From NCBI GenBank assembly GCA_016706275.1, contig JADJJY010000001.1, forward strand, positions 62,001 through 126,000: DNA of 64,000 bases, read 5' to 3'. The DNA comes from Chloracidobacterium sp. (lineage in GTDB: Bacteria > Acidobacteriota > Blastocatellia > Pyrinomonadales > Pyrinomonadaceae). How positions within the stretch are numbered: the first letter of the stretch is position 1; every line of letters begins with the position of its first letter. Positions 8,676-18,169 of the stretch are shown here, piece by piece. Below the pieces are notes generated by a model, which was not told where the DNA came from, did not search any database, and saw only the letters and a program-made list of their open reading frames with translations. The translations under genes and the position numbers were made by a program.

Positions 8676-9631
8676 TTTGGCCGGTAAAATTCCACGCCGC
8701 CGCTCATCTCGACACCAACCCTGCCCTCGGACTCAGCATAATCAAGATGCGCGATCGACTCGGAAATAGCCAAAAATCTATGTACGTCGTGGTCAAACGA
8801 ATCGGGGAAAAGCTGTTTGGCAACCTCGAAAGCGGTCACGCCTGTGTTTGATACCAGAGCGATGACCTTTTTTTGCCGCTCGTCGATCGCCCGAACATAA
8901 CGGTGAAAGATCTCTTCGAAATCTGTGACCGGTTCACCGTGGCCGCCGTGTGCGAGGGTCGGTGAAAAGCTGCGGAGCCGGGCAAGACTAACGAGATATT
9001 CGGCCAATGAAGGGAACCGTTTTGACGGATCGAGCGGATCAGGCGAGAGTATCGGGTTTGGCGTGATGCGTTTTAATACGCAGTCGCCGCAGATCAGCGT
9101 ACGGTCTGCCTCGCGGACAAACGAACACGACCCCGGCGTATGTCCGGGCGTGTGCAGCACCCGCAAAGAGCCGCCGTCAAACTCAAGCTCCATATCGTCG
9201 TGCAGCGGCTTGAGATCGCCAACGTCAAGCGAGTCGGTCAAGAGGCTAATGTCTTCATAAAGCGACTTCATCTCTTCGAAGACCGTATCCGGCACGCCCG
9301 ATCGCAACATTAGTTGGCGATGCTCCTCGTGAGCGAGCCGCCCGAAAAGATGACCGGTCTCCCATTCGTGGATGAGCACTTCGGCATTCTTTGCCTCATC
9401 GCGAACCTGTTTTGCCAATCCGCAGTGGTCCTCATGCGCGTGCGTCAACACTATTCGGCGAACATCCGAAAACTGCACGCCGTTCTGAGCAAGTTTTTCT
9501 CTCAACGCCGCCGCCGCCTGTGGCGTCTTAGGCCCGACATCGATCAGCGTCAACGGATCTTCTTTGACCAGATAGACATTGACGTCGCCGACATAGAACG
9601 GTGTCGGGATCGATAAAGGGATTATCTTCAT
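8672..9631 (-). CDS. MBL-fold metallo-hydrolase with C-terminal winged-helix domain
   Basis: A 319-residue hydrolase of the metallo-beta-lactamase superfamily. Metal ligands are in THAHEDHCG (about residues 63-71), HTPGHTPGS (about 160) and CGDCVLKR. A later His in LAHGGHGEPV completes the site. About 75 C-terminal residues (VIALVSNTGVTAFEVAKQLFP...) resemble the small winged-helix tail of LACTB2-type enzymes. Those enzymes are nucleases or thioesterases; the substrate here is open. Confidence 0.85.
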   Translation of the reverse strand: MKIIPLSIPTPFYVGDVNVYLVKEDPLTLIDVGPKTPQAAAALREKLAQNGVQFSDVRRIVLTHAHEDHCGLAKQVRDEAKNAEVLIHEWETGHLFGRLAHEEHRQLMLRSGVPDTVFEEMKSLYEDISLLTDSLDVGDLKPLHDDMELEFDGGSLRVLHTPGHTPGSCSFVREADRTLICGDCVLKRITPNPILSPDPLDPSKRFPSLAEYLVSLARLRSFSPTLAHGGHGEPVTDFEEIFHRYVRAIDERQKKVIALVSNTGVTAFEVAKQLFPDSFDHDVHRFLAISESIAHLDYAESEGRVGVEMSGGVEFYRPN

Positions 9632-10044
9632 ACAAATTGAGCCAATAATAACTGCGAGCGAACTGCGAACATTTTAGCAAAACAACGAGCTCCGAGCCTC
9701 GCCGAAACAAAGAAAAAGCTAAGCACGTAAAATGACTATATAACGCTGTTTGAGGCTCGATATTGACCTAAAATGTAGTAATATTAGTAAATCCAATTTT
9801 TTTCGGACAGAATTACAAAAATATTACGTTTTTGCTTGCCTAAAATTGATTTTTGGGGTAAAAAGTTCAAAGCAATTCATTTCCGTTCAAATATCTGTAA
9901 GACAAGACGTTAGTAAAATATCGATTCGCGGCTTGCCGAAACGAGAACAAAAGCGACGAATCAACACCGATTCAAGCAGCGCGATTCTCGAATTTGCTTA
10001 CAGTTAATAAAAGGATTTCAAATAGGTTCGAAGGAGAAAAAATA
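9632..10044. other. AT-rich leader region upstream of the Oar-like receptor
   Basis: These 413 bp carry no convincing gene. They separate the divergent MBL and receptor genes and are clearly richer in A+T than the flanks. CGAGCCTCG near 9694 and GAGGCTCG near 9752 could pair as a hairpin. No B12 or other riboswitch signature was found. Confidence 0.5.
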
Positions 10045-13000
10045 ATGAGAGTATTTTCGTCAGGGATCTCCGCCAAAGCGGCAACGATCTTGATCACAAT
10101 AGTAACCTGTGCATTTATGGCGGCCTCAGCTTTGGGACAATCCCAGTCAGCAGCGGCCGACCTTTCAGGTTCAGTAACCGATCCAACGGGTGCAGTCGTC
10201 GCCGGGGCGACGGTTCGCGCCAAGGGTATCGGCAACGGCATCAATCGTACCGTTACAGCAAACGGCGAGGGAAACTACCAGTTCATCGGACTCCCGCCAG
10301 GGGACTATGAGATCACTGCCGAAGCAGCAACCTTCAAAAAGGTTGTTATTTCACCAGTCAGGCTTACAGTCGGCCAAAGTGCGGACCTCACGATCAAACT
10401 CGAGCTTGGCTCCGCAACCGCTGTCGTTAACGTGACAGGCGATGACGTGCAGCTCGTAGAAACGACCAAATCTTCCGTATCAAATACGATCGGCCAGCAA
10501 AGCATCGAGAACCTACCTATTAACGAACGCAGTGCTACCGGTTTTGCTCTGACGCTCTCGACCGTCGGCCGCGACAATGGACGTCCGATCGGCCCGGCCC
10601 CAACATCAGGTTTGAATATCGGCGGCCAACGCGGACGTTCGACCCAGGTCAATGTTGACGGAGCAGACTTTACCGACAACTCGATCAACGCGGCTCGTAC
10701 GACGGTCTCAATGGAAGCCGTCCAGGAATATCAAGTCGCGACCAACTCGTACACAGCAGAGTTTGGCCGTGCCACGGGTGGCGTTGTTAACGTCGTCACT
10801 AAACGCGGAACCAACGATTTTCGCGGTAATGTTTTTGGATTTATCCGAGACAAATCGATCCAGGCACGTAATGCATTTGCTCCGATCGCCAATCCGGATT
10901 TTCGCAGAACTCAATACGGTGCCACGCTTGGCGGACCGATCGTCAAAGACAAAACACACTTTTTCATGGCGTATGAGGGCCGCCGCCGCGACGAATCAGG
11001 ATTTTTCACATCCAATGTTGTCGGCAATCTAACATCGTCGGTCACGATCCCCGTGATCGCTACATTTAATCCGGTAGCCCAAACATACAACAACCTAACC
11101 GCAGCTCAGGCAGCAGGCATCAATGCCCTTGTCACAGCGGGCGGTGCAAATATTTGTCTGGCCCGTGCCTATGCTTGGTTTGCATCGAGCGGTGGACAAA
11201 CAGCCTTGACTGGTACAAATCCGCTCCTGAGCCCAAATGGTGACGGCAGTGCTTGTAACGCATCGCCGATCACCGGTATCGGACCAGGTGTTGTGGGTCC
11301 CCGCTTTTTTATCACCGGCGCTCCGGTTCCTAATGGAACTGTTGGCACAAACGGACTGCCGATCGCATTCCGTGCTCTTAACGGATTGCAAAAGATATTT
11401 CCGATCAGTGACCGAACCAATTTTTTTACGACCCGTGTTGACCAGAACCTAAATGCAAACAATCAGTTGAATGTCCGCTTTGGGTACAACACCGGCAACG
11501 TTACCGGTATCCAGGTCGAATCTCAGAACCAATCCCTCGGTCAAAACGATTTTTCCAGAACGGGTATTACGAATATTAAAGATACGTCGTTTAACGTTGG
11601 CTGGACATCGACGCTGAGCAATACGATGGCAAACGATTTTCGTTACAGCTTTGGCCGACGAAACACATCTTTCCGTTCGCAGAACGGAGAGGCCGTTGCA
11701 TTTAACATTTCGGGCACAGCATTTATCGGACGTGAGCTATTCTCACCGGTTGACCGTATCGAAAACAGAAACCAATTTGTTAATAATTTCACTTGGGTAG
11801 CAGGAAATCACACACTAAAATTTGGCGGTGACCTTAATTTTGTCCGGATCCCAAAAGCGGATTTCGAACTTAACTTTGCGGCACTTTTCAACTTTGGTGA
11901 TTTCGCCGCAGGCAACCTCAACCCGGCCTTTGCCACCGCGGGCTTGCCGGCCTTTACTCCGGTCCAAAGCTATGGCCTCGGGCTGCCCTCGACATACGTC
12001 CAAGGATTTGGCAACAAGAGCAGTAAGATCAAAAATACACCGATCGCGTTTTTTGGACAGGATTCGTGGAGAGCGACCCGCAGATTGACACTCAATTACG
12101 GTATTCGTTATGACTACGAGTTTACTGAGACTATCGCACCTGTGGGTGTTCGTGATCCGCTGACAGGAATAACGCTTACAGCCGCTGATGTTCTAGCGGC
12201 CCAGGATGCTGTCGGTGCACAGCAGGGCATACCCAGGGACAGCAACAACTGGGCTCCGCGTTTTGGCTTTGCCTATGACGTTTTTGGTACAGGCAAATCG
12301 GTCGTTCGCGGTTCGATCGGCCTCTACTATGACCATCCGCTGCTCGCAGTCGCCTTTAACTCTGATATCGCCGACTCGTCGCAACAGCAACAGGCTGTTC
12401 TGACGGCAGGCAGCCCAGTGCCTATCAACACAGGGACCGGTGCAGCTACCCTGTTAAACGCCGCTCTTGTGTTTCACGGAACGGTTTGCGGAAACTCGGG
12501 GTCAAATGCAGCGGTTTGTGCAGGATATGGCAACCCGACAACTCCGGGTGTCGCATCGTCCGCTCAATATCAGTTTGGACGCATGCGTTTTAACGACCAG
12601 ACCTATTCGGGTTTTGGTGCAGTTCTGCCGTTCTCGCTGCCGATAGCAAAAGATTTTCAATATGCTTCGGCAACTCAGGCAAACATATCGTTTGAACAGC
12701 AGATCGGCCGAGACATGGCGATCACCGGTTCGTACATCTTTGTCGGAGCCCACCATCTGCCGCACCCTACAGATTCGAACACACCAAACACCGCTCTACA
12801 GATCCAAAATTTCCAGCGGTATAACGGTGGTGCATTGCCAACCTCAACACAAGCCGTAGCAACTCTCGCGATCGCCACGACGGCACCGGGAACACCAACG
12901 GGAGTTGGCTGCACGGTTGTAATACCGGGCATGGTCGCAAACTGCCCGACGGGCCGCGTTGTCGCACCGGCAATCGCTAATTTCTTCCGTCCAAACGCAC

Positions 13001-13860
13001 CTAACTATTTCCTCGCGTTTGCTCTCTCGGGTGGTGGCGTTACTAAGGCGGTACTCGACTCTCAGTTAGCCGGCAGCCTACGCACTCCTGGTGCTATCAC
13101 ACCGTACGGTTCGGTAAATGCTCAGATCTCGGATGGTAATTCGAAGTACCAGGCATTTAATCTCGAATTCAAACGCCGCTTTGCCAGTAACTTTACGTTC
13201 CTTGCGAGCTACACGCTGTCGAAATCGATCGACGATTCGTCCGATCTGCAGACACTGCTCATCGCACAGGACACAACCAACTTTAAGGCAGAACGGTCGG
13301 ATTCGCTGTTTGACCAGCGTCATCGTTTCGTCTTCAGCGGACTATGGACATCACCAACCGCTTGGAGAACTGGTAATGGTTGGAACAAGTTCTTCGCGGA
13401 CTGGACAGTTGCACCGATTATTGAGTTTTCGTCGGGTCGGCCTTTCAACATCATCACAAATGTTGATGCCAATAATGACCAGACGGGTCAGACGGATCGC
13501 CCGAGCGTAAATGCGGATGGTTCGCTTTGTGTACCAGGCACAACCGGCTGTATCACACCGCTCATCACGAATGGTCGGTTTTCGACCGGCAATCTACCCC
13601 GCAACAGTGGTATCACGCACGGATTCTTTTCAATGGATATGCGTCTTTCGCGTGCTATCCGATTTGGAGAGCGTTACCGTCTTGACCTGATCGCTGAGGG
13701 CTTTAACCTCTTCAATCGCTTTAACGAAGGTTCGGCAACGCCGTTCTTTACGGATGTTAATGCTTTTGGCCAGCGTAGGAGCGATGGTAAGTATTTCAGC
13801 CGTCCGACGGCCGCTTACGATTCGCGTCAGTTCCAGTTTGGAGCGAAATTCAGCTTCTAA
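10045..13860 (+). CDS. Oar-like TonB-dependent outer-membrane receptor
   Basis: A 1271-residue outer-membrane protein. A signal peptide (about residues 1-32, ending ASALGQ) is followed by a carboxypeptidase-regulatory Ig-like domain (SGSVTDPTGAVVAGATV...GLPPGDYEITAEA). Then comes a plug region (NIGGQRGRSTQVNVDGADF, EFGRATGGVVNVVTKRGTN) and a long beta-barrel ending in aromatic FGAKFSF. This architecture is the Acidobacteria-expanded Oar/CarboxypepD_reg family. The ligand is unknown. I chose the ATG at 10045 because GAAGGAG precedes it and the signal peptide starts there. A strong terminator follows at 13884. Confidence 0.92.
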   Translation: MRVFSSGISAKAATILITIVTCAFMAASALGQSQSAAADLSGSVTDPTGAVVAGATVRAKGIGNGINRTVTANGEGNYQFIGLPPGDYEITAEAATFKKVVISPVRLTVGQSADLTIKLELGSATAVVNVTGDDVQLVETTKSSVSNTIGQQSIENLPINERSATGFALTLSTVGRDNGRPIGPAPTSGLNIGGQRGRSTQVNVDGADFTDNSINAARTTVSMEAVQEYQVATNSYTAEFGRATGGVVNVVTKRGTNDFRGNVFGFIRDKSIQARNAFAPIANPDFRRTQYGATLGGPIVKDKTHFFMAYEGRRRDESGFFTSNVVGNLTSSVTIPVIATFNPVAQTYNNLTAAQAAGINALVTAGGANICLARAYAWFASSGGQTALTGTNPLLSPNGDGSACNASPITGIGPGVVGPRFFITGAPVPNGTVGTNGLPIAFRALNGLQKIFPISDRTNFFTTRVDQNLNANNQLNVRFGYNTGNVTGIQVESQNQSLGQNDFSRTGITNIKDTSFNVGWTSTLSNTMANDFRYSFGRRNTSFRSQNGEAVAFNISGTAFIGRELFSPVDRIENRNQFVNNFTWVAGNHTLKFGGDLNFVRIPKADFELNFAALFNFGDFAAGNLNPAFATAGLPAFTPVQSYGLGLPSTYVQGFGNKSSKIKNTPIAFFGQDSWRATRRLTLNYGIRYDYEFTETIAPVGVRDPLTGITLTAADVLAAQDAVGAQQGIPRDSNNWAPRFGFAYDVFGTGKSVVRGSIGLYYDHPLLAVAFNSDIADSSQQQQAVLTAGSPVPINTGTGAATLLNAALVFHGTVCGNSGSNAAVCAGYGNPTTPGVASSAQYQFGRMRFNDQTYSGFGAVLPFSLPIAKDFQYASATQANISFEQQIGRDMAITGSYIFVGAHHLPHPTDSNTPNTALQIQNFQRYNGGALPTSTQAVATLAIATTAPGTPTGVGCTVVIPGMVANCPTGRVVAPAIANFFRPNAPNYFLAFALSGGGVTKAVLDSQLAGSLRTPGAITPYGSVNAQISDGNSKYQAFNLEFKRRFASNFTFLASYTLSKSIDDSSDLQTLLIAQDTTNFKAERSDSLFDQRHRFVFSGLWTSPTAWRTGNGWNKFFADWTVAPIIEFSSGRPFNIITNVDANNDQTGQTDRPSVNADGSLCVPGTTGCITPLITNGRFSTGNLPRNSGITHGFFSMDMRLSRAIRFGERYRLDLIAEGFNLFNRFNEGSATPFFTDVNAFGQRRSDGKYFSRPTAAYDSRQFQFGAKFSF

Positions 13861-13883
13861 GTAACTCTTAGAACATAAATTAC

Positions 13884-13916
13884 GGCCGGGTGGTTTTAGC
13901 CATCTGGCCTTTTTTT
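13884..13916 (+). terminator. Rho-independent terminator after the receptor gene
   Basis: A ten-pair stem, GGCCGGGTGG with CCATCTGGCC (two G-U pairs when transcribed), has a six-base loop and is followed by seven T. It lies 24 bp after the receptor stop and 16 bp before queG. Confidence 0.88.
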
Positions 13917-13931
13917 GTCGATAATCGATGT

Positions 13932-14855
13932 ATGCGGACATTCGCCGAAACGATAAAGCTCAAGGCGTCAGAGATCGGCTTCTCTAAGGTCGGGATCGTT
14001 GCTCCAGAGCCTCTTTGGACTGAAGGTGCCCGTTTAAGCGATTGGCTCGGCCGAGGGTTTCATGGCGAGATGGCGTGGATGGAGCGTGAACCCGAAAAAC
14101 GCAGCGACCCGCGTCTGCTATTTCCCGAGGCAAGATCCATTGTTGTCGTCGCCCTAAACTATTTCACCCCGCATCAGCACGAACCAAACTCAAGTTTTGG
14201 CAAGGTCTCGCGTTACGCTTGGGGCGACGATTATCACGATGTGGTTCGTGAAAAACTGACCGAACTGTTGTTCTGGATAGAGTCGCAAGACCCATCAGCC
14301 GAAGGCAAGATCTGTGTCGATACTGCACCGATGATGGACAAGGCGTGGGCCGTTAGAGCGGGCTTGGGCTGGCTAGGTAAACATTCCAACGTCATCACTA
14401 AAGAGATCGGCTCCTGGTTCTTTATCGGTTCGCTGCTTCTAAATATCGAACTTGATTACGATACGGAAACGGTCGAAGATCACTGCGGTACATGCACAGC
14501 TTGTCTCGATGCGTGCCCGACAAACGCCATCGTCGAGCCGTATGTTGTCGATTCGCGAAAATGCATCTCATACGCGACGATCGAGCTTCGTGACGAAACC
14601 TTTCCGCACGACATAACCGAGAACCTAGACGGCTGGATCTATGGGTGTGATATTTGTCAGGATGTATGTCCGTGGAATCGTTTCGAGCAGCCAACAGACG
14701 AGAAACGTTTTGAACCCCGTAACGGCGAAAAATCCCTCGACCTCGATTCCCTTGCCGAAATGGATCACGGCGAATATGTGACACGATTTCGCCGCTCTGC
14801 AATCAAACGCACAAAACTCAGCGGCCTCAAACGTAATGCAAGAGCGCTAAAATAA
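13932..14855 (+). CDS. queG: Epoxyqueuosine reductase
   Basis: A 307-residue cobalamin- and Fe-S-dependent enzyme that reduces epoxyqueuosine to queuosine in tRNA. Two ferredoxin-like clusters are visible: CGTCTACLDACPTNA (about residue 190) and GCDICQDVCPWNRF (about 240). The N-terminal part has VGIVAPEPL, and VCVDTAPMMDKAWAVRAGLGWLGKHSN-like family motifs follow (seen as CVDTAPMMDKAWAVRAG). It lacks the C-terminal HEAT-type extension found in some homologs. The ATG at 13932 starts right after the upstream terminator. Confidence 0.93.
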   Translation: MRTFAETIKLKASEIGFSKVGIVAPEPLWTEGARLSDWLGRGFHGEMAWMEREPEKRSDPRLLFPEARSIVVVALNYFTPHQHEPNSSFGKVSRYAWGDDYHDVVREKLTELLFWIESQDPSAEGKICVDTAPMMDKAWAVRAGLGWLGKHSNVITKEIGSWFFIGSLLLNIELDYDTETVEDHCGTCTACLDACPTNAIVEPYVVDSRKCISYATIELRDETFPHDITENLDGWIYGCDICQDVCPWNRFEQPTDEKRFEPRNGEKSLDLDSLAEMDHGEYVTRFRRSAIKRTKLSGLKRNARALK

Positions 14856-14877
14856 TACGTTCTAAGGATAGATAAAA

Positions 14878-15531
14878 ATGAGATCTAATAAGTCATTTCT
14901 GGTAACAATTATATTAGGTGCTGCATCAATTCTCGCGCTCACCGGCATCGGCACCGCTCAGAGTGCTCCATCTGCCGCTGCGGCTAAGGAATTCAAACGT
15001 CTTGTGAACCTTCAGACAGCCTTGGGCAAGATCCCGATGACAAGACAGGACAAAGAACCCCACCGATCTTTTCTCAAGCGGAACGACAAAGACATCGTTT
15101 ACAGCGATCCTGCGGGGGAATGGTATGTTCGTTCAAGCCGATTTTGGGGCCTCGCGGCCAAATATCGCAAGCTCCCCATTGCCGACAAGATCGCGTGGAC
15201 TGCCGCCGAGAATCAGCTGCCGGGCGAATGCGAAGGCTATGTCATCTGCTACCTCTCCGTGCTCCGAATGACCTACGGCGAGTATCTGACACGCTTTCCC
15301 AGAGGAGCGTATAGAAAACGAGCGATTCAGGAAATGATAGTTTCTTTTACCCGCATTGCGGATGATGCCGCTTCTTCTAAAAGAAACTACGACGGGCCGA
15401 CCGAAAGCGGCGACAAAGCGGAATTTTTAGAAGCAATTCGCGCCCTTCGCAACATCCTTACAAAAGTACCCAAACCGGAAGCAGCAAGAGCTCTTTCGAA
15501 GCTAAAGCAGGTTGAAAGCTCATACAAATAG
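14878..15531 (+). CDS. Secreted protein of unknown function
   Basis: A 217-residue protein with a signal peptide ending near GIGTAQSAPS. The mature part is mostly helical and charged. Two cysteines in GECEGYVICYL near residue 120 may form a disulfide. No family recognised. AAGGATAG precedes the ATG. It lies 22 bp downstream of queG and may share its transcript. Confidence 0.6.
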   Translation: MRSNKSFLVTIILGAASILALTGIGTAQSAPSAAAAKEFKRLVNLQTALGKIPMTRQDKEPHRSFLKRNDKDIVYSDPAGEWYVRSSRFWGLAAKYRKLPIADKIAWTAAENQLPGECEGYVICYLSVLRMTYGEYLTRFPRGAYRKRAIQEMIVSFTRIADDAASSKRNYDGPTESGDKAEFLEAIRALRNILTKVPKPEAARALSKLKQVESSYK

Positions 15532-15565
15532 CCGGAAAACGAGGAGTTTCTTGTATCATTAGATA

Positions 15566-16555
15566 ATGCTACGCGATGCTCACAACCGGACAATACGCGA
15601 CCTGCGCATTTCCCTGACGGACCGCTGTAATTTCCGCTGTTTTTATTGCCTGCCTAATGGCGAGCCGCCTCTTGCACGTAAAGAGACCATTCTCACATTC
15701 GAAGAGATCGCGTATTTGTCGGATATTTTTGTGTCCTTAGGTATCGAAAAGATCCGTCTGACCGGCGGCGAACCGATGTTACGAAAAGGCATCGTCTCGC
15801 TTGTCGATCAGCTTGCAAAGCTAAAACCACAGCTACAAGACCTTGCTCTGACCACCAACGGACACGAACTCCCGCGACACGCTCAGGCGTTAAAATCCGC
15901 CGGACTCGACCGCGTCACGATCAGCCTCGACAGCCTCGACCGCGATAAATTTATCGACATCACCGGCGTCGATGCTCTAGATAAGGTCTATGCTGCGATC
16001 AACGCGGCGAAAATACATGGGTTTGATCCGGTCAAGATCAACGCCGTCTTGGTTCGCGGACGCAACGATGACGAGATGATCGAGTTTGCAAGGTTCGCTC
16101 GCGAATATGATGTGGCGATGCGGTTCATCGAATTTATGCCGCTCGACAGCGGCCATGATTGGAGCCGTGAAATGGTGGTTCCCGGCAAAGAAATTCACGA
16201 CGCAATAAACGCTGTCTATCCGTTGAAACTAAAAGAATCGTCACGCGGCACCGAAACGGCTTGGAAATACAAATTTGCTGACGGAGCAAAAGGTGAGATC
16301 GGGATCATTGCACCCGTGACCGAAATGTTCTGCGGCGCCTGTTCCCGTATCCGCCTAACCGCCGACGGCCAGATCCGCACCTGTTTGTTTTCAACGACCG
16401 AACACAACCTCCGCGATTTTGTCCGCAGCGGTGCCAGCCGCGAAGAGATCGTAGGCTTTATCGAAAACGCCGTTACGAAAAAAGAACCGCGTCACTATAT
16501 AAATGACGCGGACTTTGTTCAGCCGGCGAGGACGATGAGTTTTATTGGCGGATAG
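15566..16555 (+). CDS. moaA: GTP 3',8-cyclase (molybdenum cofactor synthesis)
   Basis: A 329-residue radical-SAM enzyme for the first step of molybdopterin synthesis. The N-terminal cluster motif is DRCNFRCFYC (about residues 18-27). The C-terminal cluster is formed by CGACSRIRLTADGQIRTC (about 250-270). The protein ends in Gly-Gly (SFIGG), the MoaA tail needed for catalysis. No other moa gene is adjacent. Confidence 0.95.
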   Translation: MLRDAHNRTIRDLRISLTDRCNFRCFYCLPNGEPPLARKETILTFEEIAYLSDIFVSLGIEKIRLTGGEPMLRKGIVSLVDQLAKLKPQLQDLALTTNGHELPRHAQALKSAGLDRVTISLDSLDRDKFIDITGVDALDKVYAAINAAKIHGFDPVKINAVLVRGRNDDEMIEFARFAREYDVAMRFIEFMPLDSGHDWSREMVVPGKEIHDAINAVYPLKLKESSRGTETAWKYKFADGAKGEIGIIAPVTEMFCGACSRIRLTADGQIRTCLFSTTEHNLRDFVRSGASREEIVGFIENAVTKKEPRHYINDADFVQPARTMSFIGG

Positions 16556-16562
16556 GCCTCAA

Positions 16563-17975
16563 TTACAATCGCTCAAACCTTGCCTGGAAAAACCTCAGAT
16601 ACTTCGGCTCGTGGACCATTTTCAGGCCGGTGGTGTTTTCGCGGTCTTCGTAGACGGCGCGGACGGATTCGGCGACGACGTCCATGTGGGCTTGGGTGTA
16701 GACGCGGCGGGGGATGGTCAGGCGCGTGAGTTCGAGTTTTGGTTGATTGTGTTCGCCCGTTTCAGCGTTGCGGCCGGCGCTGGCGATGCCGCGTTCCATT
16801 GAGCGGATGCCCGAATCGAGATACAGCTCGGCGGCAAGCGTCTGTGCCGGGAATTTTAGCTGTTCGAGATGCGGGTAAAACGCCCGTGCGTCAAGAAAGA
16901 TCGCGTGGCCGCCGACCGGGTGAACGATCGGGATGCCCCACGTTGTGAGCAGTTCCCCGAGGTAACGGACCTGGCCGATGCGGGAGTGGATATGTTCGTC
17001 CTGAACGCTTTCGGCAATGCCAATCGCGATCGCCTCAAGGTCGCGTCCGGCGAGCCCGCCGTATGTGTGCAGGCCTTCGTAAACGACGACCAGATTGCGA
17101 AGTTCTTCATAAATTGTCTCATCATTGACGGCCAGCCAGCCGCCGATGTTAACGAGGTTGTCCTTTTTCGCGCTCATCCACGCACCGTCGGTGTAATTGC
17201 AAAATTCGATCAGAATCTCAGCGATCGATCTGTTGGCGTAACCTTCTTCGCGTTCCTGGATAAAAAATGCGTTCTCGACCATACGGGTCGCGTCGAGGAA
17301 TAGACGGATGCCGTATTTATTGGTCATCGAGCGCAGGTCTTTGATATTTGCCATGCTCACGGGCTGGCCTCCGGCCATGTTGACCGTGCCGGCGACACTC
17401 ACGTAGGCGATCTTTTCAGCTCCCTCGCGTTTAATGAGTGTTTCGAGCTTGGCGAGGTCGATGTTGCCCTTGAATGGATGTAGGATCTGCGGGTCGTGGG
17501 CCTCGTCGATGATGACATCGACAAAGATGCCCCCGGCGAGTTCCTGGTGCAGGCGGGTGGTCGTGAAATACATATTACCCGGTACGTATTGGCCCGGTTT
17601 GATGGCAACCTGAGAGATAAGATGCTCAGCTCCGCGACCCTGATGGGTCGGTACGATGAATTTGTAGCCGTAATATTTTTGGATCGCAGCTTCGAGATGG
17701 TAAAAGTTGCGGCTGCCGGCGTAGGCTTCGTCGCCAAGCATCATACCGGCCCACTGGCGGTCGCTCATCGCCCCGGTCCCGCTGTCGGTCAGCAGGTCGA
17801 TATAAACGTCGTCAGAACGGAGCAGAAAGGTATTAAACCCCGCGTCGTCGAGCGCCTTTTGACGCTGCTCGCGGGTGATCATATTCAGCGGCTCGACCAT
17901 CTTGATCTTCCACGGCTCGGCCCACGAGCGGCGTTCGAACTGCTGGCCAATTGTAAGCAATGTGTTGGGTGACAT
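16563..17975 (-). CDS. tpl: Tyrosine phenol-lyase
   Basis: A 470-residue PLP enzyme of the beta-eliminating lyase family, which splits L-tyrosine to phenol, pyruvate and ammonia. The PLP lysine lies in MSAKKDNLVNIGGW. TPL and tryptophanase differ at three positions: here they read Thr in YFTTTRLHQ, Arg in RSMERGI and Phe in YLRFFQARF, all TPL-type (tryptophanase has Asp, Ile and His). The start at 17975 has AAGGAG upstream; a longer frame adds 25 residues without support. The N-terminus is about 12-15 residues longer than in C. freundii TPL. It lies 195 bp downstream of xylH on the same strand. Confidence 0.9.
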   Translation of the reverse strand: MSPNTLLTIGQQFERRSWAEPWKIKMVEPLNMITREQRQKALDDAGFNTFLLRSDDVYIDLLTDSGTGAMSDRQWAGMMLGDEAYAGSRNFYHLEAAIQKYYGYKFIVPTHQGRGAEHLISQVAIKPGQYVPGNMYFTTTRLHQELAGGIFVDVIIDEAHDPQILHPFKGNIDLAKLETLIKREGAEKIAYVSVAGTVNMAGGQPVSMANIKDLRSMTNKYGIRLFLDATRMVENAFFIQEREEGYANRSIAEILIEFCNYTDGAWMSAKKDNLVNIGGWLAVNDETIYEELRNLVVVYEGLHTYGGLAGRDLEAIAIGIAESVQDEHIHSRIGQVRYLGELLTTWGIPIVHPVGGHAIFLDARAFYPHLEQLKFPAQTLAAELYLDSGIRSMERGIASAGRNAETGEHNQPKLELTRLTIPRRVYTQAHMDVVAESVRAVYEDRENTTGLKMVHEPKYLRFFQARFERL

Positions 17976-18169
17976 ATCCGTTTCTCCTTGTGGGGAGCGG
18001 CGGGACGCGGCGGATATGTGTCGTTTAAGAAAAAGCGCAACTTGCAGCATCAGGCATCAGAAAGACCCCCGAAAAACGATCAACCGTCTGTCAGCCGCGC
18101 CGCAATACGAGTTGATTATTTGCCTTTGCGATCAATAAAGATGTGACGTAAGACACAAGTTCGGCGTTT

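Noticed and set aside
9632..10044. Possible riboswitch upstream of the TonB-dependent receptor
   Set aside because: The expected B12-box and other aptamer sequences are not present; only an AT-rich leader is seen.
17496..17972. Plus-strand frame of 158 codons within tpl
   Set aside because: Shadow frame; tpl matches its family along the whole length.
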